Origin: Pleodorina starrii
Taxonomy: Eukaryota; Chlorophyta; Chlorophyceae; Chlamydomonadales; Volvocaceae
Direction: 5' to 3'
Assembly: GCA_030267565.1 (NCBI GenBank)
Contig: BRXU01000001.1
Span: 6,640,001 to 6,704,000, forward strand
DNA: 64,000 bases
A model generated the notes under the pieces. That model saw only the letters and a list, made by a program, of their open reading frames with translations. It had not been told where the DNA came from and ran no database searches. Shown here one piece after another: positions 33,700 through 46,329 of this stretch (position 1 is its first letter; each line of letters opens with the position of its first letter). The translations under genes and the position numbers were made by a program.

Positions 33700-35710
33700 G
33701 CTAAAAAAACCCAGCAAGAGCAGACAACGCAAGTCGCCCAAATGGGAACGAGCGAGCCTGGCGGGCGCCCAAAGATCACAGGTGCCTCTAACGCCGTCGC
33801 CGGCGGGTGGGCAGCTTGAGGCCCTTGTTGCGGCTGCGCAGCAACCCTCGACTGCGCGGGTGAAAAACCTAGGGTTCCAAGCTTCCAACCAAAGAGTTCG
33901 CTTGGTCCTTACAACGGGACATGCGGACCACGCAGGGAGTGGCTGTGAGGTGCGGAGCTTGCGGAGGCGAATTCTGGCTAGAATGTGCGCTTTTCCGCGC
34001 CAGCGGCAACGTGGAGGTCGTAGACCTGACCGATTGACGACTTGCAGGCCCGCCGCCCGGGGGGCAAGGACCAAGGGTTTGACAGGCTGCCGGGGGATGG
34101 CGCTCCTCAGCCGCAAATCGCGCTTAAAACGTCAATTAGGGCAAAACGGTTCTTCGACGTACAGGGCTGGTACGTACGCTTAGTCGCTTACCAGAGCATG
34201 CCCAAAACTCACCCACATGCTTGACCAAACATGTCTAGTTCGGACAAGATACGCGGACGGTAAAAGCCGGTCATTGAGAGAGGGTCGGTCATCGCTGCGG
34301 GATTGAATGCAGGAATCGCATCAGTGGACCCAGAGGGTGACGGTAATGACTGGATGGTACGTCCGCTAGCGCCGGCCGCCGGCCGAATGACTTGCGCAGC
34401 GTTGACAATTTCGCACTCGGCGCGCAGCACATCCCCTGCTGTTTTGACTTAGGATAGGTTCATGGGGTTTGGGGCTCGTACCGGCGCGTAGGGTGCGCGA
34501 GTATCGTCGATGCCGGCGGTCGCAGCGTTTTTGCGGTCGCAGTGCTCGGGGTCCTATCTGGTTGCTGGAAGCACAAGATCTGCCTTACCGGATGGTCGGC
34601 ACAAATTGGCGTGGGAAGGAGTCAGGAGAAGGGTCCAGCTGGCAACCCGCGGTTGCTCCCGGGCGCGTCGGCCGGCCCCCCTGCGCGCCCGTGCGCGTCA
34701 GTAATCCCCCGCACGCTGCCCAGAATTACGGTGGTTCATTCCGACCGGTTTGTCGACACCTCACAAACGTTCTTGGCGTGCGGCTGTTACCACAGCGTCA
34801 CAGACCTCTCTGAAACACACCGTGTTCCTTACTGTTCACGATGTTGGTGAGCGCTGAGGGATACCGGTAAACCGTTGAGTTTTATCAGGTCAAACGCACG
34901 TGGCCACCGACGGCACGCATCAAGGCGCCCTTCAGTTTCTTCCAGAGCGATATCTCAATATTAGGAAATAGAGCACTGGGAACAAGCTCGAGTTGTCGTT
35001 GGCTCAGAGCTGTTCGTGTCCTATGTTGCGCACAAGGCGTACCATGCGTAGGAGTGCGCGCGATAATTACAGACAACTAGCTATGCAAAGACGAACTATT
35101 AGGGAGAATATCGACACGCAGGTACCGTATCATGCCTACGTTAAAACCCAGCCACCCCAGAACCTCTGAAACATGGTATACCAGCCCAGGCACAACTTGT
35201 GAAGCCATGTTTTAAGTAACGCACATTTCATGCGTGCTTCATACCCATGACAACATTAAAGCAACGTAAACAGATTTCAGAGAGGGCAAACGCGGCGGCA
35301 GATGCTCGGTTGACGTTACGCCTGTACCGGTAAACTTCGACTTAGGAAAGGGGGACAAAATTGCAGCAAGCACTTTTTATGTCACAAGTTTATCACAGTT
35401 ATCATGAAAATACCGTATAATCGCAAAATTGCCGGACGGACGTACCGTCGCCCCTCGTCGCCCGCCATCGCGTTTCTCCGTTTGAATTATATATAAACCA
35501 AGCGAGTCCATTGTTTTACTCTTAACCCTTGCCCTCAACATCCGGCTTGGGAGAGACAGCTCCAAGTTCGGTCCCTCCACACCTCATTTAAAGTTTGCCC
35601 TAGGAGCGGTAGATCGCTTACCACGCTCCCTTCCCCTTTCCCACGGATTGGTTTTGTGCTGCGGCGACTGGCCATCGCCGCCAGCGATGATAGAATCAGG
35701 CTCTGGGGCC

Positions 35711-38700
35711 ATGGTCCGGAGTCTAAGCGCCTTGCTTCTCTCTCTGGCGCTGTTCCGGATATGCCTAGTATCGGGGGCGCTAGTCGATCCGATCCGCGTC
35801 TCCTTGTACATGGATAACAGCAAGGATGTACTTGATCTTAGATGGGATGATGGCCCGGAACATCTACGTGCACAGCTCGAGCAGGTTGGCTTCAGAGTAC
35901 AGGCGCATGATGGTCAGCCGGAGCTCCTCGGCGACCACAAACCCGCCGCCTACGTCGTGCCTGCACAAAATGGCCACGTGTATTACAGCTCGGTCGAGGA
36001 TATGGACACCGTGGCCTCGTTTGTTCAAACGGGCGGCTTGGTCATTCTTCTAGATGCCAACCACGGCCAGGGTGAAGCTTTGCGCAACTTCGTCAGCGAT
36101 GCTTTAAGATACGATGGTAAGATTTTTCAATGGTTGAAGCTTTGTTAGTTCTGTTTTGGCGTTCAATTGGCTACACGGTTTGCTTCGGGTTGCCGACAGC
36201 TGGGTCCTAAAACCCATTTTTGCTTCGGAACTGTGCAAAAACACAGGTAACTGGATTTTCTGCAAGCAACTGGAATCAAATGCGCAAGGGTACCTCGGCA
36301 CGCCGGCTCTAAACGGGTATGCGTCATCCTCTTTCATCTCGACCTCGGAGGCTGCCTGGCCCGTAGTCCTGGAAGACGCAAGGATTACCACGTATTTCAG
36401 CTGGTGTCGTCATGAGGACACGTCCGCAGTGACTTTGCCTCTTTACACTCAGCAGGACGACGTTATGAAGGTCGCGGTTCAGGTGCGATGCAAGGGCACA
36501 GCATATTGTTCGCACCAACAAAGACAGAAATCAATTATAATTCGTTGCCTTTTGGTATTTCGGCCAAGGATGGGTTTCTAGGGCCGTATTGACTGCTTCG
36601 ACTTCTCTTCGTATATGACTGTTGCTCACTCACAACACAGCGCCTTGTATACCAACTGGGATGTAAAACCTTTTTTCCCTGCGTTGGGGCGCAATGTTCC
36701 AGGCTTTTGGTAAGGTTGGGAGTGCTGGCGCTGTCGTGTGGATTGGTTATGACTGGAAGGAAGGCTCACAAGAACTGTGGGGCGGACTTCTGCGGGACCT
36801 CATCACCGACTTTGCCAACGGTAAGGCACTGCGAGCGCAAGATTAGGCGCGCAGACGGGCACTCGCTTGTAGCCCCAAAGATACCTTGTTGTAGGGCAGC
36901 CCGTAGCGCTTAATTCTATTGTACCACTGTATGTGTACGTCTGGTTGTTGAAGTTTACAGTCGTCCGCCCAGTGAGTTACGGCCCGGTACCCGGAATGGA
37001 CCCGGGACTTTCGGTGGCCCGGGTCCGCCCTGCTGACCTTTCGCGCTGGGACCCGGTCTCATTCTGGCGAGCGAAGTGTACGTTAAACCCGCGCGAGCGA
37101 GAATGCCGACAGCCCTCGACCACTGGCAATGAGCTCAATCGCATAGGTGTATGCAAACCGGGCGCCCGTGTCGGGTATCCTCGGCATTTCTGAACCCTCA
37201 ATCAACCATCAAGTTGACGCCTCTGGCCTTCCAACACCGCAGGCGCCCACCACGCTCCTCAACACGGCAATGCGGACGCGCATCCCTACCCAGTTGACTC
37301 TGTACTGGAAGCGGCTACTGATTTTGCAGCGGAGGCGGTCGAGGTTGTGCGCCGCTTCCTGTCGGTCCCCGGGACGTACACCCCAACACTGCCGGCCAGT
37401 CCCTCGCCCTTTCCCCCGTCGCCTTCTCCCCCGTCACCGCCGGCCCCCTCGCCGTCACCGCCGTCACCGTCGCCACCCTGGCCGCTGCCTCCAAGCCCGT
37501 TGCCGCCATCGCCGCCTACACCACCATCGCCACCGCCTAATCCTCCCAGCCCCCCTTCGCCACCGTCTCCGCCGCCATCGCCACCACAGCCTCCATCACC
37601 TCGGCCCAACCCTCCTCCGCTGCCGCCTGGCAAGGCCTTGCAGGCAACGAAATTCACGGCGCTGTTTGACATCACATACGACTACGAGTTTGATCTCATG
37701 GCGTTGATTATGACTGTGAAGACCGTTGTCGCTTTCGTTTACGTAAGTCATCGACAGTTGAACTATGCGGTCGCGCCTGTCCTTTTTTCTCCGACCATGG
37801 AAGCCGAGTTGCTTTTAGATTGGGAGATACACTGAATTCGTTCCAAGCTGCCACGGACGGCGTGCAGTCGTCCTCCCGACGCACGCAAACATGCGTTCAA
37901 ACAGCCCGAATACCTTAAGACTCTATCAGATGTGCTCGCGCAACGAAACTCAAATTTATGCCTGCGTCCATTATCGGTTGCCTGCCTTGCAGCAGCTTTT
38001 GCATTGCAGCACGTCGCGTTTTTACTAAGCACGTTGTGTGCGCACTTCCTCTGTGTGCTTCGCAGCAAGTTCCGCTGTACTTTGTGGTCGTCAACTTCGT
38101 CGTGTTTCCCAACGGTAACGAGGTTCGTGGGCCCTGGCGTCGTCGCGCCATTGAGACTTCTGAGCACGTGTTTACCGCTTTTGAGCTGGATGAGATGTTT
38201 GGCCATTCGAATGTGCGGCCCTCGGAGCTTTATCGGATTAGCACTTCTCAAGCGACGGACGGGATGATGCAGCAGGTACGGCTCACGAACTCACGAACTA
38301 CCAGCTGGGGTTCCGCGGGAGAGGAAAGACTATGCGGTGTGGAGGTTTGGACGTGATTGGCAAATTGGCAGACATGATGGACGTTAACTGGCTTGTTGCT
38401 GATTTAGAGAAGTGTGTCGCAGAGCGGGCGCGAAGACTCTATTCGTCGATTATTGTTGCAGTACCGCAGTGACTCTGCCGTGTAGATTTATTGCGATATG
38501 TTTCCAAAGAGACAGTGTCCGCAACGTTCCTACCAGTTATGTAGGGGTTTTCGATCTAGTGGGGAAACTACCTCTTGGAGCGTTTGTGAATGTCCGCGGC
38601 CCGGTCGCTTGGTTGCCTAGCTGGTGGTCACTTCGATGGCACCGTGCGGCTGCTGCTTTCCCTTTGCAGATGCAACGTGAGGAGCTGGAGACTGTTCGCC

Positions 38701-41700
38701 GTCTTACGGAGTCACCTGACTATGCGCAGCAGAGCGAATACTTCCAAGTGGGGTACACTGTGTTTCAGATTATCAGCGTGGCGCGTCCTCCGTCACCGCC
38801 CCCACGGCCCCCCTGGCTCCCAGGGCAGACTGCCCCACCTCAAGAGCCTCCCGAACCCCCAGTTGAGCCGTCGTTCCCTCCACCTGCATTTCCTGTCGAC
38901 ATGTCCATCATCGAGAGAAAAACAGGTGAGTTTTGACATTGTCGTACTTGTCGTACTTGTATTGCAAGTATTCTCGTGGTTCTTACCGTCCTGAATATAC
39001 TGTGCTGGACTTCGAGCAGCCGACAGACCCGGAGCTCATCCATGGTCCTCTTGTTGCTGTATAGTTTCCTTTGACCATGTTTTATCTGAACCACCGCCTA
39101 GCTGTACCACTGCCTGCATTTTTTCAATGTAAACAATTTACCAACATGCAGGCGCCAAGCACATCAAGATTGGCTGGTCGCCTCCATCGCCGTCGCCCCC
39201 GCCCTCACCTCCTTCGCCGTTTCCCCCGCCCTCGCTGCCTCCGTCATCGGAGCCCCCCTCGCCGTCACCGCCGTCACCATCTTTACCGGGGCCCCTGTCG
39301 CCCTCTCCACTTTCTCCGTCGTCGTCCTTCCCTCTGTCGCCCTTCCCTCCGTCACCCTCTCCGTCTCTACCCTCTCCGTCTCTACCCTCTCCGTCGTCGC
39401 CCTCCCCTTCGTCGCCCTCCCCTCCGTCACCCTCTCCGTCTCTACCCTCTCCGTCGTCGCCCTTCCCTCCGTCGCCCTCCCCTCCGTCACCCTCTCCGTC
39501 TGTACCCTCTCCGTCGTCGCCCTCACCTCCGTTGCCTTCTCCGCTCTCGCCCGCACCTCCATCGCTCTCTCCGCCATCGCCCTCCCCTCCGTTGCCTTCT
39601 CCGCTCTCGCCCGCACCTCCATCGCTCTCTCCGCCGTCGCCCTCCCCTCCGTTGCCTTCTCCGCCCTCGCCCTCCCTTCCGTTGCCTTCTCCGCCCTCGC
39701 CCTCCCCTCCATTGCCTTCTCCGTCGTCGCCCTCTCCGTCGTCGCCCTCCCCTCCGTTGCCCTCCCCTCCTTCACCCTCCCCTCCGTCGCCTTCTCCACC
39801 ATCATGGCCACCGAGGCCGCCCCATTTGCCTCCTTCACCACTGCCGCCATCACCACCCCAGCCATCGCCCCCCTCTCCAGCGCCGTCGCCAGAGCCTCCC
39901 TCACCAGAGCCTCCCTCACCCAAACCGCCGCGCAAGCGTCCGCCTCCTTCACCACCGACACCGCCGCAAGCGCCCCCATCTCCTGCGCCGTCGCCAGAGC
40001 CTCCCTCACCAGAGCCTCCCTCACCCAAACCGCCGCGCAAACGTCCGCCTCCTTCGCCACCGACACCGCCGCAAGCGCCCCCATCTCCAGCGCCGTCGCC
40101 AGAGCCTCCCTCACCAGAGCCTCCCTCACCCAAACCGCCGCGCAAGCGTCCGCCTCCTTCGCCACCGACACCGCCGCAAGCGCCCCCATCTCCAGCGCCT
40201 TCGCCAGAGCCCCCATCACCAAAGCCTCCCTCACCCAAACAGCCGCGTAAGCGTCCGCCTCCTTCACCACCGACACAGCCGCCAGAGCCCCCATCTCCAG
40301 CGCCGTCGCCAGATTCCCCATCACCAAAGCCTCCCTCACCCAAACGGCCGCGCAAGCGTCCGCCTCCTTCACCACCGACACCGCCGCCATCGCCCCCATC
40401 TCCAGCGCCTTCGCCAGAGCCCCCATCACTCAAGCCTCCCTCACCCAAATCGTCGCGCAAGCTTTCTCCTCCACCGCTGCCTCCGTCGGCAGAGCCCCCC
40501 TCTCCTGCGCCTTACCCATCACCTGCACCACCGTCAGTGCCTCTTTTCGTCAAGTTTACAAATATGACCGGACAGGGCGCCCGCGGCAAGACCAGGTACG
40601 CATGCTCTTAACTGTCCCATTGAGGAAACAATGTATCTTGGATGCATGCTGCGCGCTTGTTGGAAGCGGTTTATGGAATGCTCTTTCGTTTCAGTCCCTT
40701 AACTTGGGGGCAGCTGCTGGCCTATGCTGACTGGGTTGAGCCTGCGGGTTTTGTCCCTCCTGGGGGCGGCCGGGTTCAGGTCAGCTAGATATGGCAATGC
40801 GCTACGTCTTCATTTCGAAAGTGAATGACATTGGGACATTGGGAACCTAACCGGGACGTGTCGACGCCCCTGGTCCATGTGGCAGGTCGCTTGTGTGGAA
40901 CGATGACCTGGACTTTGCACAGGAGCTTGCCAGGAATGCGCCACTGCAGCTGGTGAGCCGGGAGTTTCAGCTAGCTACCGGAGGGGCCGTTTTACGTGTG
41001 TATCGGGAAGAAGCGGGTGGGGCGAAACGTTGGCGGTCCGCGTGCGGGACGTTGACAGGTGGACGGAGCTAGATCAGCGGCACGGATGAGGAGTTGTCGC
41101 TGCCTTACCAGATGCCCGTTGGCCTCCCTTTTTTCCAATTTGTTTCTGCTGTTATGCTTCTCATGGCACGTCCTTGTATCCTGACTGCCACCTGAGCAAG
41201 CTTGCTTACTTGCTGTGTGTTTCTGTGTTTCCTTCAATAGGTTGACCTGACGAAGCCGGCATGTCCGGATTCTTGCGGAGCCTGCCCGTACTCATGGAAG
41301 TGCACCGCAAGCCAGCTGAGCGTCACAGTCTTCTTCAAGGAGCCTATGCAGATCACGCGAATATTCCTGAGGCAGATTAAGAACTCTGGTGTCATCACGG
41401 TGAGGGCTTCGGCTCGGCTATCTGTGTCCCTGAGTTGTGGCACCGCAAAGGGGCCCTCTAGGAATTGATGTCATTGTCATAACTTAACAGTGAATATAAA
41501 GAGTCGATTAAAAGGATAAATAATGTATTCCACGTGTTCGTTGACAAATTAATTAGTCATCTTGCCATACAGCGAGACCTTAGGTAAGGGCAGGACCTTC
41601 GGAGTCTTAGAGTTCTAGAACCGGCGGCGTGCTATGGGCCCTATGTAAGCCGACTATGTTTTTTCGATACGCGGTCCAATCGTTGACACGCTTCTGCATC

Positions 41701-42131
41701 CCAAGTCTGTGCGGTCATGCGCAGCATCCCCGCCGTGCCCCTCTCACGCACATCTTATGGTCTTTTGTCACGCCCACGCCGCATACCCTCGGCAGGTTCA
41801 ATTCCTCAAGTGGGTCTATCCCCCAATGGGTGTTGTTGAGGGCAACATTGGCCGGACGATTTGGAACGTCACGGACGACACGAGCATGTGCCAGTCTGTG
41901 CTCGTGCTTCGCATCGGGCCCAAGAAGAGTGGCATCAACCTCAATGTGACCGCGGACGGTAGCCAAGCGGAGCTGCCATCCAGTTTGCGAAAGACAGCCA
42001 CCGGTGGCGTGCTCATCACAATGGAGCGTCCGCCGAATGCCGGCCTCAACTACGGTCCCTTCCTGGAGTGGGTGCGCTTTTCCGGTCGAGTGCTTTACCC
42101 CTCTAGGACCCGATCGTACTACAAGAACTGA
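35711..42131 (+). CDS. Secreted Ser/Pro-rich (hydroxyproline-rich type) glycoprotein
   Basis: Exons: 35711-36116, 36247-36482, 36703-36820, 37243-37742, 38066-38275, 38670-38925, 39152-40595, 40695-40779, about 40923-40952, 41241-41399, 41796-42131 (about 1260 residues, TGA stop). The protein opens with a signal peptide ([15 protein letters not shown]...VSG). An N-terminal globular part follows, with [20 protein letters not shown] and [13 protein letters not shown]. Then come a first (SP)n module, a middle globular part ([16 protein letters not shown]), a short Pro module, a long (SP)n module and a C-terminal part with a Cys cluster ([14 protein letters not shown]). Wall and matrix proteins of volvocine algae have this layout. 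The known pherophorin domain is not evident. An upstream in-frame Met at 35687 is rejected because the signal peptide starts best at 35711. The exon at 40923 is uncertain. Confidence 0.75.
37395..37632 (+). repeat. First Pro/Ser-rich module
   Basis: About 80 codons of [20 protein letters not shown] sequence with PPNPP and PPQPP variants. In volvocine wall proteins such Pro residues are hydroxylated and glycosylated and form a stiff rod. It separates the N-terminal and middle globular parts. Confidence 0.88.
39170..40540 (+). repeat. Main Pro/Ser-rich module with 105-bp repeats
   Basis: About 455 codons are almost all Pro and Ser, with Leu, Glu, Lys and Arg. The first part is built of [16 protein letters not shown] units. 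From about 39889 to 40440 there are five copies of a 105-bp (35-residue) unit with [20 protein letters not shown] at its core, each carrying one basic RKR patch. The reading frame is fixed by phase agreement with the flanking exons. Alternative frames (His/Arg/Leu-rich) and the antisense Gly/Glu-rich frame are open as by-products. Confidence 0.88.
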
Positions 42132-44153
42132 CGCAGGGATCGCTTATTTTACCAGCGGCGGGCCTAGGAAGCTGAATTTTGATGTGGCATTGCGCGGATG
42201 GCGACCCGTAAGGCTGTTTTGATGTGGTTCTATCGCAGGGCGGTGCGGCAGGTTTTTCTTAGGCGTCAAACTTTGGCAGGCTGTCGCGGGACGGATTATG
42301 GAAGCGCAATAAGCAGATCGATTGATCTGTGACGAGCCGCCGAATGGATTTTGTAGCGATTCGGCGTTCGGGTGCGTCACACACTCTGTGACTTCACTGG
42401 GTTGCATTTTGACTAGACTAGGTTTTGGGTTGCGCAGGCCTCGGGGGGAGCAATGTCAGGTAGCGCAGGCAGGGCTTACTATTCAGTGGCGTCGTTCCGT
42501 GTTTGCAGAAAAAAAACCCTGCTCACTGCAAGCTTGGAATGCTAACAAACTGTCGTGTATGGGGCGTGTTGGTGTGTGTTCAGAAGCAAGCAGCAGGGTT
42601 GGAGTTTCTCTCCCGTTGAAAGCTCCTTGCTAGGTTTCTGTATGTTTCCAGCGTCTGTGGGATTCTTTGCAGGCCCATGTGTCTTGCGTCTTTGCTGCAT
42701 TTTGGTCAAGTAAGGTTGCCTTCACAGAAGACCATGTTTGCATGTGTGCAGTCGCGTGCAGCAGTTGCGTCCAGTGACCTCGTGCCCACACGGGGGCGAG
42801 CAGAGCCTTTTTCGGCTTGGGACTGGGCGCTGTATGTGTATGTGTGTGAGGGGGGCATGAATGGCGGCGAATTGATGGTCGGACTCTTGACGGGCCCAAA
42901 CCCCGCACCTGCTGACCATTGCACGTTACGAAGGGTTGCCCGGACCCGACTTTTACATATGAAGATGACAGTTGTGCAGGTGGCGTTGATGACTTGACGT
43001 GAAGTGGGCGGCTGCATGGATGGCTAAATGGTTGCTGGTTGGTCTTGGAAGGTTCCCGCAATTCTACTGCCGATCTCTGGCTTCCCGTAGCTTCGGGAAG
43101 CGGATTCGGCAGGCGGATGGTGGGCCAGATTTCAGGTTATTGGCGCTCAAGCAATCTTTGGCCGCCACTCGGAGGCAGCCGTCTGTGCGCCTTTCAAATC
43201 AACGCGAAGTGTCGGCAGTTCACCTCATGCCCTTCGTTCACTGGGCTTATCGTTTGCTGCGTTCTCTGTTGGGGCAACGATGCAGCAGATCGCCGGGTCG
43301 GCGCTTTCGTTGCTGCCCCCATTTCCTTCGCAGTGCCGCTCCTCTGACGCCTTAATTGGGAGTGAAGAGGCGCCGCTTGAGAGGGTGCCATCCTGGTTTT
43401 TCGTGCCAGCTGTCCTGGCCCCTCTGCCAGCAGTGCAGAAGCCGAAGATTACGAGGTGCCTGTTGAGGGCCTTGGGGTGATTGCGGTTATTAAGGTCTTC
43501 GGTGGTCCTCTGTGAGGTGGAGTGTCGCGGGCAGATGAGGGGTGTATATGTCTGTGCAGTGTGACTTGTCTGTCTGGGCTGCGGTCTGTAATGCGCTGCT
43601 ACAGACTTCAGGCTCGGGTGGGCCAATCATGCATGTTGCCTTGCCGGTGTAGGCTCAGCGTGCACCCGAACGAAAGGGACTGGGCCCAGCACCGTTCCTC
43701 GGGCTGCTGTAACAACGCGGTTTGACGATTAGCACGCTATAGCACCTGGGGAGAGAGACTCAGTTTAAAGCAATAACGTTGTGCCAATCGCAAGTACTGT
43801 AATTTCGCCGCTCCTACACCTCCTCCTTGTCCTTTCAGCACCACCTTGAAATTGGTACGACCCGAGGCGGGAGCGCAGGACACTCCACGCCACCCATACG
43901 TCTCCCAGAATGATAAGGGGTCGATAGTTACCCGAGCATAATACGGGTACCCCTGACCCATGCCTTAACCTTCGCATGCGTGCACAGGACCCTACTGGAC
44001 CCTTTTTGTAACTCTCGCACCCCAACCCTCCCCCCGTTTCGCTCATGCCTTTCTGTGTGACCTGTGCTGTCTGGTCTGGGAGCGCTTTCCATGTGCCAAG
44101 GTCGTCGTCGTCGTCGCTGCTGTGCCAGTCGGCTCGCTTCGCTAACTCTAGCT
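42132..44153. other. Probable 3' UTR and intergenic DNA up to the satellite array
   Basis: No conserved coding sequence is seen. TGTAA motifs lie at 43587-43591, 43708-43712 and 43798-43802; any of them could end the glycoprotein transcript, giving a long 3' UTR. The last 100 bases hold a (GTC)n run at about 44101-44116 just before the array begins. Confidence 0.5.
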
Positions 44154-46329
44154 CTCGACCCATGGGCCCAGCCTCGATCCATGGGCCAAGTCTTGACCCA
44201 GGGGCCCAGCCTCGACCCATGGGCCCAGCCTCAGCCCATGGGCCAATCCTCGACCCATGGGCCCAGCCTCGACCCATGGGCCCAGCCTCGACCCATGGGC
44301 CCAGCCTCGACCCATGGGCCCAGCCTCGACCCATGGGCCCAGGCTCGACCCATGGGCCCAGCCTCGACCCATGGGCCCAGCCTCGACCCATGGGCCCAGG
44401 CTCGACCCATGGGCCCAGCCCCGACCCATGGGCCCAGGCTCGACCCAGGAGCCCAGCCTCGACCCTGGGGCCCAGCCCCGACCCTGGGGCCCAGGCTCGA
44501 CCCAGGCGCCCAGCCTCGACCCACGGGCCCAGCCTCGACCCATGGGCTCCGCCTCGACCCATGGGCCCAGCCTCGACCCATGGGCCAAGTCTCGACCCAG
44601 GGGCCCGGCCTCGGCCCATGGGCCCAGCCTCAGCCCATGGGCCCATCCTCGACCCAGGGGCCCAGCCTCGACCCAGGGGCCCAGCCTCGACCCATGGGCC
44701 CAGCCTCGACCCATGGGCCCAGCCTCGACCCATGGGCCCAGCCTCGACCCAGGGGCCCAGCCTCGACCCAGGGGCCCAGCCTCGACCCATGGGCCCAGCC
44801 TCGACCCATGGGCCCAGTCTCGACCCATGGCCCCAGCCTTGACCCATGGGCCCAGGCTCGACCCATGGGCCCAGCCTCGACCCATGGGCCCAGCCTCGAC
44901 CAATGGGCCCAGCCTCGACCCATGGGCCCAGGCTCGACCCATGGGCCCAGCCTCGACCCAGGGGCCCAGCCTCGACCCTGGGGCCCAGCCTCGACCCTGG
45001 GGCCCAGGCTCGACCCATGGGCCCACCCTCGACCCATGGGCCCAGCCTCGACCCATAGGCCCAGCCTCGACCCATGGGCCCAGCCTCGACCCATGGGCCC
45101 AGCCTCGACCCATGGGCCCAGGCTCGACCCATGGGCCCAGCCCCGACCCATGGGCCCAGGCTCGACCCATGGGCCCAGCCTCGACCCATGGGCCCAGCCT
45201 CGACCAATGGGCCCAGCCTCGACCCATGGGCCCAGGCTCGACCCATGGGCCCAGCCTCGACCCAGGGGCCCAGCCTCGACCCTGGGGCCCAGCCTCGACC
45301 CTGGGGCCCAGGCTCGACCCATGGGCCCACCCTCGACCCATGGGCCCAGCCTCGACCCATGGGCCAAGTCTCGACCCATGGGCCTAGCCTCGACCCATGG
45401 GCCCAGGCTCGACCCATGGGCCCAGCCTCGACCCATGGGCTCAGGCTCGACCCATGGATCCAGCCCCGACCCATGGGCCCAGGCTCGACCCAGGGGCCCA
45501 GCCTCGACCCTGGGGCCCAGCCTCGACCCTGGGGCCCAGGCTCGACCCAGGCGCCCAGCCTCGACCCACGGGCCCAGCCTCGACCCATGGGCTCCGCCTC
45601 GACCCATGGGCCCAGCCTCGACCCATGGGCCAAGTCTCGACCCAGGGGCTCAGCCTCGGCCCATGGGCCCAGCCTCAGCCCATGGGCCCATCCTCGACCC
45701 AGGGGCCCAGCCTCGACCCATGGGCCCAGCCTCGACCCATGGGCCCAGCCTCGACCCATGGGCCCAGCCTCGACCCATGGGCCCAGCCTCGACCCATGGG
45801 CCCAGCCTCGACCCAGGGGCCCAGCCTCGACCCAGGGGCCCAGCCTCGACCCAGGGGCCCAGCCTCGACCCATGGGCCCAGTCTCGACCCATGGCCCCAG
45901 CCTTGACCCATGGGCCCAGGCTCGACCCATGGGCCCAGCCTCGACCCATGGGCCCAGCCTCGACCAATGGGCCCAGCCTCGACCCATGGGCCCAGGCTCG
46001 ACCCATGGGCCCAGCCTCGACCAATGGGCCCAGCCTCGTCCCATGGGCCCAGCCTCGACCCATGGGCCCAGCCTCGACCCAGGGGCCCAGCCTCGACCCT
46101 GGGGCCCAGCCTCGACCCTGGGGCCCAGGCTCGACCCATGGGCCCACCCTCGACCCATGGGCCCAGCCTCGACCCATGGGCCAAGTCTCGACCCATGGGC
46201 CTAGCCTCGACCCATGGGCCCAGCATCGACCCATGGGCCCAGCCTTAACCCATGGGCCCAGCCTCGACCTATGGGCCCAGCCTCGACCCATGGGCCCAGG
46301 CTCGACCCATGGGCCCAGCCTCGACCCAT

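Larger units (their letters stand above)
31913..35710. other. 3' UTR then intergenic DNA; no gene recognised
   Basis: The first 870 bases are probably the 3' UTR of the helicase gene. The rest holds only short open frames without recognisable domains, a (GT)n/(GGT)n tract at 33579-33616 and a pair of diverged direct repeats (33131-33182 and 33645-33699). It also holds an AT-richer stretch (34880-35600) that likely contains the promoter of the glycoprotein gene starting at 35711. Confidence 0.5.

Noticed and set aside
32362..34183. Retrotransposon gag/pol remnants suggested by Arg/Gln-rich short frames
   Set aside because: No reverse transcriptase, integrase, protease or zinc-knuckle motif could be read in any frame.
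36641..36699. Exon beginning at the acceptor before 36641 ([14 protein letters not shown])
   Set aside because: The acceptor at 36702 gives a continuous frame (VAVQ joined to [18 protein letters not shown]) that matches both phases, so the upstream acceptor is unlikely to be used.
39071..40567. 498-codon His/Arg/Leu-rich plus-strand frame and 440-codon Gly/Glu-rich minus-strand frame over the Pro-rich module
   Set aside because: Shadows of the Ser/Pro repeat. The Pro/Ser frame alone agrees with splice phases of flanking exons.
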